Source of the DNA: Maniola hyperantus | Lineage: Eukaryota; Arthropoda; Insecta; Lepidoptera; Nymphalidae | Assembly: GCF_902806685.2 (NCBI RefSeq) | Contig: NC_048543.1 | Coordinates: 7,970,106-8,034,105 of the forward strand | Direction: 5' to 3' | DNA: 64,000 nucleotides | Shown: positions 35,101-43,614 of the stretch, piece after piece | Numbering within the stretch: position 1 is the stretch's first letter | How the letters are laid out: each line of letters starts with the position of its first letter | Made by a program: the position numbers and the translations under genes | The notes under the pieces: model-generated | Told to the model about the DNA's origin: nothing | Database searches by the model: none | What the model saw: only the letters and a program-made list of their open reading frames with translations

Positions 35101-38100
35101 TTCTTTCCACGCACGTGCAAACTGTGGAACCAACTCCCATCGGCGGTGTTCCCACTAGATTATAACATGGGGTTATTCAAGGGGCGGACCAACAAATTCC
35201 TAAAAGGCCGGCAACGCATCGGCGGCTCCTCTGGTGCTGCAAATGTTCATGGGCGGCGGTAATCACTTAACATCAGGTGACCCGCCTGCTCGTTTGCTCG
35301 CTATATCTATTAAAAAAAAAAAAAAAAAAAAAAATTTACGATTTTGTTTTCATGCAAAGCCTTGTATATGCGTACTCTTGAGGTTGAACCCTCTGTGACT
35401 GCAACAAATACATAGTAGATTACCATTATCCACTTTTATTAGGAACAAAACTAAAATGATGTTATGGTTGCCACACCGAGGGTAGTTTCCAGTGTTACTT
35501 AAGTAGGTACTGGTAACTCGGAAATCTCGATTTTTTTTGGATCCATCACATGAGATAAGACTGTAGGTACCTGATCTGTTAAGATGTAGCCAGGTATAAT
35601 AAGCTGCAGTGATTTCCTTAATGTTTCTCTTGAAGAAAGCACAAAGGCGGCTTTTACAAAGGACTTTTCATTCTACCATCCACAGATACCCAACTACGTA
35701 ATAACCTACACTTTGTATTAAAATACGATACAAGAAAAGAAAAACATCAGCCTTTTTAGGGTTCCATACCTCAAAAGGAAAAACGAACCCTTATAGGATC
35801 ACTTTGTTGTCGATCTATCTGTCTGTCGGTCCGTCTGCTCGTCTGTCCATTCTGTCCGTCTGTCAAGAAAACCTATAGGGTACTTCCCGTTGTCCTAGAA
35901 TTTATGAAATTTGGCAGGTAGCTCTTATAGCACAAGTAAAGGAAAAAATCCGAAAACCGTGAATTTGTGGTTACATCACAAAAGAAAATTAAAATGTATT
36001 CATGAACAAATAATTATATTTTCAACTTTCAGCTTACTATACCCAGAGGTTCCGTCCTCGTTAAAGTATGAGGCGTCTCAGGATCCTGCAACATGCAACT
36101 GACGAACTGAGACGTCCCGACGTTGAGATATCTGATATCATATGAAATTGCTTTATCTGTAGATTCTAAAACAAATTTTTATTTATTTCTACGCATAATA
36201 GTTTTTGATTTATCGTGCAAAATGCCGAATAAATACGATTGTAGTATGGAATGAACCCTCGGTACGCGAGTCTGACTCGCATTTAGCTGGTTTTTTCTGC
36301 TGGATAGCCTCGTTTCAAAAACGTCTACTTGCACAGCTATTATAAAATATTCTTAAGCCATTAGTAGCGCAAAGAAGCCCAAAAACATTTTACATACATA
36401 AAGACGTTACAGACTACTTTCACAACTATAAATAAAATAGGTAGTGGCTTTTACGATCATTAGACAAATAAGAGATTTTTTATTATTATAAATCAGTATT
36501 TTACACCGGCTTCTATGATAGAAATATATCATAGAAGCCGGTATCTGTTGGGTTGGTCCCATTTCGACTTATAAAAATTTAAATTAACGTTTAAATAATA
36601 CAAAAAAATTATATGTAATAGCAATCTAAAAATTTATATTGAAGCCGTTGTTTGGATCCAATTCAAAATTTCGCTAGTTTATTCAATGACTCAAAGTCAT
36701 TTAAGAGCTATTCTGTATTGAGTTTACTATAGTCCTTACTTCAGAAGTCAAAAGATCTTCAGTTCATTTCGGAACCAGACGGCCAGATCTTGTTAGATTT
36801 TGTGGCCCTGATATTGCTGTTTCAGATATAATAATTTATATTAAGTACAATATTATTGTACTTGTCTACTTTTAATCGCAGAAAGTCAAAGAGTTCCACA
36901 GGATTCTAAAAACCTAAATCCACGCGGACGAAGTCGCGAGCATAAGCTAGTTATAGTATTAAAATAAAGTTATTATAAAAACAAAATAGGTGTTTTAATA
37001 TTAACTTAATAAAAAAATTATAAACAATTAGATGAATAACTTCACAAATTTCAAATCCCTGTTTTACCCCATTTTCAAAAATCTTTTCTTAGCGGATATC
37101 TACATCATAATAGCTATCTGCTTGCCAAATTTGAGCCTGATCCATCCAGTAGTTTGAGCTGTGCGTTGATAGATCAGTTAGTCAGCTTTTCCTTTTATAT
37201 ATTTAGAAGAAGAAGAAGATTTAGAAGATGAATAATCATAAAATCTTTGCGTTTACTGTGATTGTAGATGCACGTATACCTACATATAAACAGGCGCGTT
37301 AGTGAGGTTAATTAATCCTCGTCCCCGTTTACAAATCGTGACAAACAAACTTTCTACTAAAATGAGGCCAGAGTTTCAACAATTATCCTATCACGAAGTT
37401 CAGATTGCTTTCCCTACAACGTGTTTAATAAAACTTTCATGGTTTTTCTAACTTTCCTTTGTCAATGACATCACTTAGTTACGATGTGAATTGATAATGT
37501 GATTATAGGGAATATAGTAAACAGTAGGTACCTAACAGAATTAAGTTCTTAACTTACTTACACAATTTTGCTAAATAGTTAGCATATAAACTCGAAAACT
37601 ATTTGTTTTATTTTATTACGTAAAAGCGCAGTACCTGGTTTCAGGAGTTAATTTAATTTCTCGATACAGATCTAGGCATATTTACGTACAGGCGCCGCCG
37701 CGCCGTGAAAATTTCCCGTTGATAATATTCGTTTATAGTGAAAATTGTTCATTCAGTTTAGTTCTTGTTTTATTGTATAAATTTTTCGTACATAGCTATT
37801 TTATTAATTATTTCTAGCTTCTTATTTACATTTGTGTATAACTAGCTTATGCTCGCGACTTCCTCCGCGTGGACTACACAAATTTCAAACCCCTATTTCA
37901 CCCCCTTAGAGGTTGAATTTTCAAAATTCAAAATCCTTTCTTAGCGGATGTCTACGTCATAATAGCTATCTGCATGCCAAATTCTAGCCCGATCCGTCTA
38001 GTAAGTAGTTTGAGCTGTGCGATGATAGATCGATCTGTCAGTCAATCCTTTTATATATTTAGATTTTGTCTACTCAAATCATAGTGAACTTTTGTAACGA

Positions 38101-39760
38101 ATTATTTTAGAGTTAGTAGTTCGCAATACAACCACGAAAGGAAACAGTTTAGTTTCTTTTAAATGAAGGAGTGATATGAGATATAGGAACACAGGCACAA
38201 TATGAAGTCTTTTACCCAGTACAAACGAAAGTAAGCCGTGATAATAACAAGAGTTAACAAATGCTAAAAACACTAAAAGTAAACCGACCCAGGTTAAACA
38301 GTTGTGTATACAAACAACTTAACTACAATTTATCACGTACTGCTTTGTTTAACACCGTTAGCTGTTCTTAATACTTAACTTAAAACCTCAACAGTACAAA
38401 ACCAGACTTTGATACGAAATGGCCCTAGAATGGCAACCTCGCAATGGAAAGCGCAGCGTGAGAAGACCCCTCACTAGTTATACGACATCAAACAGTCACA
38501 GGTACTTTCGCAGCGCAAGACCGTGGCGTGTGTAAGTCCCTACAAAATACTTGTCCAGCAGACGTCCATCATTTGTGAGTGATGATGATGATGATGATGA
38601 AATCTATACTTATTGCTTGTACACATTGTTAACTAAAAACTCTTACCTAAACAAACTCCAGGTTGATGTTCCATTGTGTAAGGCCATACGTAATCAGTTT
38701 GTTGGAGATATTGAGTCAGGGCTGGTATATCAGATATCAACATCTCGGGTCTTCCAGCTTCCAGCAAAAGTACTGTTGCTCTAGGTTTATCTTCAGTCAG
38801 GCGAGATGCTAAAACTGACCCAGAAGAGCCAGCTCCTACTATTACATAATCATATTCTTCAAAGGGTTGATTTAAACCTGAAAACCAACGACATGAATGG
38901 CGTGAAGTCTTGACGAAACATGACCTCTCCAACTATCCCACTATCCTTGGATTAAATCTTAAAAATAATATAAAATATTTAACCTCACAAAACGACGAAT
39001 GGATAAAAATCTAATCCAAGTAAATAGTCAGAATTTGAGGAAGAAGCTAATTAAATATATTAGACAATAGCATTTTTTTTTCAATGCATATGAAGATTAT
39101 GATTGAGAACTATACTAACAAAACAATTAAATAATGATATTGTAACCATCACGGTCATATTGAACTGTGTATTTTTTTAAATTGTTTAAGTGCATTGTTT
39201 TAATTACAAATATGTTTGAAAGTGAATGATTCTAGGCAAGCGCGCTCTTAGGCTGCATCATCACTTGCCAGCAGGTCTGATTGCAGCCAAACGCTAGTCT
39301 TATAAATTAAAAAAAAGTGAATCTGTGATATAAGCTTACCTTTGGGCAATAGATACGAATCTCGCAAAAAATCGAAGGGATCATTTGCATTTGTGGGAGA
39401 GGAGTTTTCCGCTACGGTTTGAAACATCATATCCACTATCGGACTTTGAGGATACGGCCAGAACAAACCGAAACGTGCTTTTCTATTTTGGCTCTTAAGT
39501 TTAGACAGATGAAGTCTCATATCCGCTGCTTCGGGTGTCTCATTACCGGCCTTGTTAGGATCGCTTTTGTTGTTAAAAGGGTATGGCCAAAGTATACGCG
39601 CGTTCCTAAAGCTTGGGAGGTTCACGCTATCCTCAATGTTATTAACGGCGCTGTGCGGTTCATCCTCAATATTAGCTAACTCTTCGTCATAGTAGATATC
39701 TATTGCATTCGTAAAAAACAATACATTGAGTAATAAGGCTGCATGAATAAGTCGCCGCAT
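27914..39760 (-). CDS. GMC oxidoreductase (glucose-dehydrogenase-like), five coding exons
   Basis: Coding exons are 39760-39340, 38877-38647, 30794-30662, 29352-29233 and 29153-27914. Every intron has GT/AG ends and the phases (1,1,2,2) agree, giving 714 residues plus stop. Residues 1-19 form a signal peptide. The FAD-binding GxGxxG is at 155-160 (VIVGAGSSGS), GMC signature 1 (PRGKAVGGSS) at 227-236 and signature 2 (GPIGSPQLLMLSGIGP) near 405-420. The family comprises FAD-dependent dehydrogenases and oxidases of alcohols and sugars; insect members are usually secreted and about 600-650 residues long, so this one is long, the excess lying in residues 20-140. The usual catalytic His of HPVGTC is Asp645 (RDPIATC) and the usual Asn/His of SGN is Arg689 (SGRTN), so normal catalysis is doubtful. 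The start is the second Met of the exon-1 open frame, because a splice acceptor ending at 39766 separates it from the first. The 7.85-kb intron contains an opposite-strand jockey insertion. Substrate is unknown. Confidence 0.9.
29233..29352 (-). CDS. GMC gene exon 4
   Basis: A 120-bp internal exon between acceptor CTTTTCAG and donor TTTAA|GTACG. It encodes residues 262-302 (TYNEVLEFFIKSE through GRDGELVVENVPF), colinear with the segment after GMC signature 1 in insect family members. The following intron is only 79 bp. Confidence 0.85.
29960..30182 (+). mobile_element. tRNA-derived SINE family 2, diverged
   Basis: GTGACAGCTTAGTGGTCAAA and TTCGGGATTCGATCAC give A- and B-box remnants; GGCCAGCGTGGTGGACTATG and a GATGAAGATG tail close it. 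In the GMC intron. Confidence 0.6.
30217..30636 (+). repeat. Interspersed repeat family C
   Basis: TACCGGCCAAGTGCGAGACA to GAGGTACGGAACCCTG. It ends about 25 bp from GMC exon 3. Confidence 0.8.
30662..30794 (-). CDS. GMC gene exon 3: GMC signature 1
   Basis: Acceptor TTTTTAG ends at 30795 and donor GGATG|GTAATA begins at 30661. It encodes residues 218-262, with MPRGKAVGGSSVTNSMLYTR followed by GRPQDWDQIA. This covers the flavin-contacting region of GMC enzymes. No open reading frame starting with Met covers this exon, so simple ORF scanning misses it. Confidence 0.88.
30836..30943. mobile_element. Foldback MITE, family M (copy 3)
   Basis: Shortened copy: CGTGACAGGGCGAGATGGCA left, TATCTCGACCTGTCGCGGAC right. 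In the GMC intron, about 40 bp from exon 3. Confidence 0.75.
30974..31110 (+). mobile_element. tRNA-derived SINE family 2, 3'-truncated
   Basis: GTGACAGCCTAGTGGTTTAG (A box), GGGTTCGATCCCGGGCACGC (B box), then AACGATGAAGGAAAATATC. Confidence 0.7.
31344..31605 (-). mobile_element. Family A Helitron-like repeat, near complete
   Basis: CTAGCGGATGCCCGCGACTT end, GTCACTCTCCAG middle, GCACCGTTGCGACGTGATTG, AACAAACACAATTTCGCATT start. Confidence 0.75.
31885..31985 (-). mobile_element. SINE family 2 tail fragment
   Basis: CATGATCAACCCATCGCCGG and TACGCTGGCCTAGTGTGAAT. Confidence 0.5.
32220..32640 (+). pseudogene. Decayed RTE-type C-terminal fragment
   Basis: Nucleotide pattern parallels the copy at 7645-8090 (CAGCGGGCTATGGAGAGAGC; GATCAAATGAAGAAATGAGG) and ends with AACGTCCATCAGTTAACGAT, but stops and frameshifts break the frame. 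Lies in the GMC intron. Confidence 0.7.
32641..33450. other. GMC intron DNA 5' of the jockey insertion
   Basis: No repeat or exon recognised. Confidence 0.45.
33451..35262 (+). CDS. Jockey-type reverse transcriptase (truncated ORF2)
   Basis: RT domain from about residue 92: KASGPDGIP, SNYRPIAITSLLSKVMEQII, SDRQYGFRHGRS. Catalytic Asp224 lies in VSLDIAKAFDRVWH, followed by NAGVPQGSVLSP at 278-289 and the YADD box at 308-311. A thumb/C-terminal region follows (KLASKKLGVLNRAKRYF, MEYCSHLW). The frame opens with GTG; this is a truncation artefact, not a real start. The upstream endonuclease is missing, so the copy cannot be autonomous. Confidence 0.92.
   Translation: MTFESINHNKAFSPVPRQHFCASFPPLRKPDDTLAHTAKEKAEILGTLFAANSTLDDGGRTPPTIPRCQSSLRDIRFTQTAVRKALLSLDVNKASGPDGIPAVVLKICAPELTPVLTRLFRLSYSSGTVPSSWKTALVHPVPKKGNHSDPSNYRPIAITSLLSKVMEQIINAQLLGYLEEHQLISDRQYGFRHGRSAGDLLIYLTHRWAEAIDSKGEALAVSLDIAKAFDRVWHGALLSKLPSYGLPVKLCNWVASFLDGRSIKVAVDGFCSELKPINAGVPQGSVLSPTLFILHINDMLHHNNIHCYADDSTGDALYKGHTQLSRAVLEECRAKLVSDIETCLGKVSEWGAQNLVQFNPSKTQVCAFSAKKSPFTLPLLFQSTPLTPSNSIGILGVHISSEVQFRDHLESKAKLASKKLGVLNRAKRYFAPEHRLLLYKAQVRPHMEYCSHLWAGAPQYQLLPFDRIQRRAVRLVDDPKLTGSLESLEHRRDVSSLCVFYRLYNGECSEELFDLIPPSFFYNRTARHRKEFHPHHLGVWCTSTVRCARSFFPRTCKLWNQLPSAVFPLDYNMGLFKGRTNKFLKGRQRIGGSSGAANVHGRR
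33451..35334 (+). mobile_element. Jockey-clade non-LTR retrotransposon, 5'-truncated, open ORF2 part, poly(A) tail
   Basis: A clean 603-codon frame to a stop at 35262, a short 3' UTR and a run of 23 A at 35312-35334. The N-terminal endonuclease domain is absent, so the copy is 5'-truncated; recognisable element protein begins near codon 20. It sits in the large intron of the GMC gene in the opposite orientation. It is noticeably richer in GC than the surrounding DNA. No frame break and a long pure A tail suggest a young insertion. I could not define a convincing target-site duplication. Confidence 0.93.
35755..36292 (-). repeat. Family C repeat with an internal insertion
   Basis: Ends GGGTTCCATACCTCAAAAGG and CGCGAGTCTGACTCGC. 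About 80 bp at 36045-36125 have no counterpart in other copies and contain an inverted GGCGTCTCAG / CTGAGACGTCC pair. Confidence 0.75.
36503..36542. repeat. Short hairpin
   Basis: ACCGGCTTCTATGATA and TATCATAGAAGCCGGT are exact 16-bp inverted arms with a short AT spacer. Confidence 0.85.
36880..36958 (+). mobile_element. Family A Helitron-like repeat, 3' end
   Basis: GTCAAAGAGTTCCACAGG then CGCGGACGAAGTCGCGAGCA and CTAGTT. Confidence 0.65.
37040..37205 (-). mobile_element. Family B Helitron-like repeat, partial
   Basis: CACAAATTTCAAATCCCTGT, CTTAGCGGATATCTACATCA, GCGTTGATAGATCAGTTAGT. Confidence 0.65.
37840..38065 (-). mobile_element. Family B Helitron-like repeat
   Basis: ACTAGCTTATGCTCGCGACT end; TTAGCGGATGTCTACGTCAT; TTTTATATATTTAGA start. 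Confidence 0.75.
38400..38600 (+). mobile_element. RTE 3' end with (GAT)n tail
   Basis: CCTCGCAATGGAAAGCGCAG, then GACGTCCATCATTTGTGA and a GATGATGATGATGATGATG tail at 38579-38598. It lies just downstream of GMC exon 2, in its intron. Confidence 0.65.
38647..38877 (-). CDS. GMC gene exon 2: FAD-binding Rossmann fold
   Basis: Acceptor TTTTCAG ends at 38878 and donor TTTAG|GTAAGA follows 38647. It encodes residues 141-217, including EEYDYVIVGAGSSGSVLASR, the beta-alpha-beta dinucleotide site with LLLEAG downstream, and the DYVWPYTMEHQPG segment. The next exon lies 7.85 kb away. Confidence 0.9.
39238..39290 (+). mobile_element. SINE family 1 tail fragment
   Basis: TTAGGCTGCATCATCACTTG then CCAGCAGGTCTGA; short and diverged. 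In GMC intron 1. Confidence 0.45.
39340..39760 (-). CDS. GMC gene exon 1: signal peptide and N-terminal extension
   Basis: Contributes residues 1-140 plus one base (phase 1). It starts MRRLIHAALLLNVLFFTNA, a good signal peptide. A splice acceptor (TTACAG, intron ending 39766) lies five bases upstream of the ATG, so at least one non-coding exon should exist further right. The donor is AAAG|GTAAGC. After an acidic stretch (YYDEELANIEDE) come two similar segments, ARILWPYPFNN and ARFGLFWPYPQSP, before a normal GMC entry segment (DPFDFLRDSYLLPKG). Several N-x-S/T sequons are present (NKS, NET, NSS). Confidence 0.85.
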
Positions 39761-39950
39761 GATTCCTGTAATTGGAAACAAAGATAACAGTTACATTAAA
39801 GTTTTTCAAATATAATAAAGTTTTAAAATGCCGACTACTATAAAAAAACCACCATAGGTGATGGGTTCCGATGATTCTAAAATGTATGTTCAGAAATACA
39901 GAATTTACACAAACCATTCTTTTTTTTTTAACAGTGGTGTAGTGCGTGTC

Positions 39951-40823
39951 ATGAGATGGTCTCGAACCATGAATGAGAACGTCATGCGAGCGTACTATGG
40001 GTACAGATGGTGGAACTAACCTCACTGGGTATCGCTCAAGAATGCTATCATTATTATTATTATAATGATAAGGAATCATTATAATAATAATGATATACTG
40101 GGATCGGTCGGTTATCACTGACAGGTATATTGTAGCCAATAGACCTGATATAGTGCTAGTTGACCGTTCAGCGCGTCGAGCAATAATTGTTGATGTTACT
40201 ATTCCTCATGATGATAACCTAGTGAAAGCAGAAAAGGAAAAAGTATCAAAATACTTGGACCTGGCTCACGAGATTACCGCCATGTGGAGTGTTGACTCTA
40301 CGATTATTGTACCGATAGTTGTATCAGTCCATGGTCTTATTGCGAATAGTTTCGACCAACATCTTAAGAAACTATCGCTTAATTGTTGGATCAAGGGTAA
40401 GATACAGAAGGCAGTGGTTCTTGAGACGGCACGCATTGTGAGGAGGTTCCTCACTCTGGAGCCCTGACCATTGGCAGCTTGGATCCTAGCCCGCTGCAAG
40501 TGGGATCCATTTTATCATATTTTTAATTATTGTTTTTTTTTTGTTGTTCCAGTTACTTTAATTTTTGTTGTTCTTGTTATTTTAATTTCTGTTGTTTCCG
40601 TTATTCTATCATTTGTTGTTTACAGTACTTTATATTCTGTTGTTTATTTTATTTTATTTTATTTTTTGTTGTTCCTGTTACTTGATTTTCTGTTACTTTA
40701 CTTTAATTTTTTTTTGTTGCTTCTGTTATTTTATTGTTTGTTGTTTTTTTAAAAATATGATAAAAATGAGAAAAATAAATAAATGAGAGAGAGAATGATA
40801 TTATATATATATAAGGAATCATT
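39951..40823 (+). mobile_element. Rearranged R4/Dong-like retrotransposon remnant
   Basis: Two coding pieces lie in order. 39951-40059 reads MNENVMRAYYG then, after a frame shift, TDGGTNLTGYRSRMLS, which I recognise as N-terminal-type sequence of arthropod elements of this group. 40090-40467 holds the C-terminal endonuclease-like domain. Between them is an ATT-rich imperfect palindrome (about 40047-40096). A 3' T-rich region with repeated GTTGTT/TTTTATT units follows, then GA repeats. The 13-bp sequence ATAAGGAATCATT occurs at 40068-40080 and again at 40811-40823, possibly a target-site duplication of the downstream piece. It lies in or above the 5' UTR intron of the GMC gene. Confidence 0.65.
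40090..40467 (+). pseudogene. Restriction-like endonuclease domain fragment (R2/R4/Dong type)
   Basis: 125 codons: WDRSVITDRYIVANRPDIVL then RRAIIVDVTIP and EKVSKYLDLAHEITAMW. The pattern PD-x(n)-(I/V)D-V is that of PD-(D/E)XK nucleases of site-specific non-LTR elements. No stop or frameshift breaks it, but the reverse transcriptase and zinc-finger parts are gone. Family assignment is by motif only. Confidence 0.65.
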
Positions 40824-40969
40824 TATTATCATAATGTATTTATGTGGAAATCGATGAATCGACACATAGACGTCTAAACATATTATGTATGTCTAAACAT
40901 AAAAATATATATAACCCTCCCGTGGTCGGGTAAAAATAGCAGGTACGAAGGATTTCAAAGCAAAATTAA

Positions 40970-41133
40970 TATGACAAGGTATCATTGAAAGGGCAACTGT
41001 AGGTACATTCTAAAAAAGATTTATATTTATTTTTATGCATAATAGTTTTTGATTTATCGTGCAAAATGTCGGAAAAATACGACTCTAGTTACTAGTACGA
41101 AATACGAAACCCCCGCTGCGCGAGCCTGATTTT
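40970..41133 (-). repeat. Family C repeat, partial
   Basis: AAAGATTTATATTTATTTTT, GATTTATCGTGCAAAATGTC and GCTGCGCGAGCCTGA. A SINE 2-like scrap (GTACCACGCTGGCTAGGTCC) follows at 41145. Confidence 0.65.
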
Positions 41134-41309
41134 AGACATAGTGTACCACGCTGGCTAGGTCCGGATTGACTACTTACTTGGTTATTTTTAATTAACTGCA
41201 TCTAAATTATGTACTTCAACATACTTGTTTGTTTTTGTTTACAAGGAAGTATAATCTATAAGATAAATATACCTATTGTATTTAAAAGCACGTTAAGTTA
41301 AATATTGAT

Positions 41310-41515
41310 CACTACTCATACTATAATTACAAAAGTGTTTGTTTGTTGTTGGTTTATTGGTTTGTTGGTTTGTCCTTCAATCACAACGCAACGGAGCAAC
41401 GGATCGAAGTGATTTTTTGTATGGGTATAGTTAAAATCCTGGAGAGTGACTTCTATAGTTATAGTTCCCATGGGTTTTTTCAAAACCTAAACCCACCCGT
41501 AAAAGTCGCGGTACC
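41310..41515 (+). mobile_element. Family A Helitron-like repeat
   Basis: TTTGTCCTTCAATCACAACG, CTGGAGAGTGACTTCTATAG; the terminal hairpin is decayed (CCCACCCGTAAAAGTCGCGG). Confidence 0.65.
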
Positions 41516-41633
41516 TATAGGTAGTTTTAATTCATTGATGATAAATGAGTTGGCTACGTTTGCATTTTCATTGCTGGTAATAATAGTAATTATTATTATT
41601 AATCAGTAAAATAAAATTAAGGATTATTATACA

Positions 41634-41847
41634 CTAGATTATGTTCGCAACTTCGTCCGCGTGAACTACACAAATTTCAAATCCCTATTTGATCCCTTTA
41701 GGGTTTAAATTTTCAAAAATTCTTTCTTAACAGAAATGTCTACGTCATAATAGCTCTATCTGCATGCCAAATTTCAGCACAGTCCATCCAGTGGTTTGAG
41801 CTGTGCGTTGATAGATCAGTCAGTCAGCTTTTCCTTTTATATAAATA
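41634..41847 (-). mobile_element. Family B Helitron-like repeat
   Basis: TAGATTATGTTCGCAACTTC end, CAGTCAGTCAGCTTTTCC start. A family A copy in the same orientation begins directly afterwards. Confidence 0.7.
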
Positions 41848-42055
41848 CTAGATGATGCCCGCGCCTTGATCCGCGTGGATTTAGGGTTTTAAATATCCCG
41901 TGGGAACTCTTTAATTTTCCGGGATAAAAAGTAGCCTATGTCCTTCACGCTTCAAACTATTACGGTTAAATTGATGGACCGAGAAAAGCTAGCAGACAGA
42001 CGACAAACACACAGGCAGACACACTTTCGCAATTATAATATTAGTATGGATGGAT
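41848..42055 (-). mobile_element. Family A Helitron-like repeat
   Basis: CTAGATGATGCCCGCGCCTT end, CCCGTGGGAACTCTTTAATT middle, TATAATATTAGTATGGAT start. Joined to the preceding family B copy. Confidence 0.75.
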
Positions 42056-42713
42056 ATGGATAATATGGAAGTATGGATTTATTCTAGGATTTTAGATCGA
42101 TTACAAGCGTAGACCGCTGAAAAGTTCAGTTCAGCGAGATTTCATAGAAACATTTTTTCGTACTCGGTCCAAAGCTGTTATTAATTATGTACGCATCTAT
42201 CTTAATAATTGAAAATCAATAAATTCTTGTGCCGATAACCGTTCAATTCAAAATATTTGGTAGCTTGTCATTGACATAGGATAGTACCTATAGCTTGTAG
42301 AATAATAAGAGTCCCCATAGTACGATTTAAAAGTGATAAAAATATTTTATTTGCATATTTTTTTTAGTATGCATATAAATTATAAATATAGGTTAAATAA
42401 TAAATTAATTTTAATATTCACTTACCTATACTTTTTTATGTATTTTCTCAACAATTCCTATAGGTGCTTATGGTATTTTTGAACACTTTGCCAAGCCGGG
42501 TATGCGGCAGACGGACAAGAAATGACTGTTTTCACATCGCCTTTACGCGAAGCTTTACGCGACTTGGCCGTGCACTTGAAATACCGCTACGTGATGATCG
42601 GCGCACATCAAGGGGGTCTCTTTACACTTGTTAGCGCACGTTCGCTGCTAGCCGCAATACTGAACCAGCTAAGTTTGCAAGGTTCGTAAAGTAGCCGGCA
42701 AGAAATAATGTGC
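42056..42713. other. No gene recognised
   Basis: 42490-42690 is more GC-rich and could be a decayed element (GGCAGACGGACAAGAAATGA ...), but neither strand keeps a frame. Confidence 0.4.
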
Positions 42714-42848
42714 ATCGATCTTTAGAATGAGATTTCGGCTTTGTAGAGCGTTGTCTCTGTCACTTATACCTATGTGACGTTTTGTAGGTCTCCACGACAG
42801 AGACAACGCTCTACGAAACCGCTATCTCTTCCTAAAGGTCGATGAACA
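42714..42848. mobile_element. Foldback element with about 48-bp arms
   Basis: ATCGATCTTTAGAATGAGAT ... AGAGCGTTGTCTCTGTC on the left is mirrored by GACAGAGACAACGCTCTACG ... on the right, with a few mismatches and a loop of about 38 bp. Confidence 0.8.
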
Positions 42849-43359
42849 ATGTGTAATAAGCCACCTTTGTATAGCTGTGCTAGTTGGTAAGTAATTAAAA
42901 ATCCAAAAAGAATTAGGTTGTAATCTATTTAAATTATTTATCGTGAATTAACAATGCATGTGTAATTTGATAGATTGATTGAGGCAAAAAGTCACTTTAA
43001 ACTGGTCCATCGGAATCGAGATACAAATTGATCGCAATTACCTACGTGCAGATGAAGCCATGAGCAAACATTTATGAAATTAAAAGTGAGAGTAAAATAT
43101 TCTACTAAGTACTTATAAATACAATTTTTGATCGTTGACCTTGACTAATCGTGAATAAGTGTGGAAAGACTCTAAAACACAATTCGTTTAATTTGCTTTC
43201 AAGACGTGATGGGAAATTGCTCACACCTCTTTTAAATTGCCTAGTGTTTCTAATCCACGTCCCACTTTACAGGTGCTTATTGTACGTTAGTTTCTTGACC
43301 TAATAATGTTTTTATGATCGTATAAAATTTAGTGTGATTCATTCATAAATGTATAGATT

Positions 43360-43480
43360 ACCAGCTGATGCCCGTAACTTCGTCCGCGTGTATTTAGGAC
43401 TTAACAAATCCCGTGAGAACTCTTTGATTTTCCGGGATAAAAAGTAACCTATGTGACTCTCCGTCCTTTTAACTATCTCT
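43360..43480 (-). mobile_element. Family A Helitron-like repeat, 3' part
   Basis: CAGCTGATGCCCGTAACTTC, CCCGTGAGAACTCTTTGATT, GTGACTCTCCGTCC. Confidence 0.65.
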
Positions 43481-43614
43481 ATGCCAAAAATTAAGATTGG
43501 TTGCCTACATACCTAGTTAGGGCGTGACACAAACAGGTACCTAAAGCATTTTGAATGTTTTTTATTTTTGTCAATGTTGCAGGTTAGGTTTCAATTAGTC
43601 AATAAATAAACTAG

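Noticed and set aside
39419..39679. Plus-strand 86-codon frame
   Set aside because: Antisense to GMC exon 1.
39761..39781. Upstream Met (MFPITGI) as the GMC start codon
   Set aside because: A good splice acceptor (TTTCCAATTACAG) falls between it and the second Met, and the signal peptide begins at the second Met.
40471..40786. Hydrophobic low-complexity frames rich in Phe, Leu and Val
   Set aside because: They come from a T-rich 3' UTR with repeated GTTGTT and TTTTATT units, not from a membrane protein gene.
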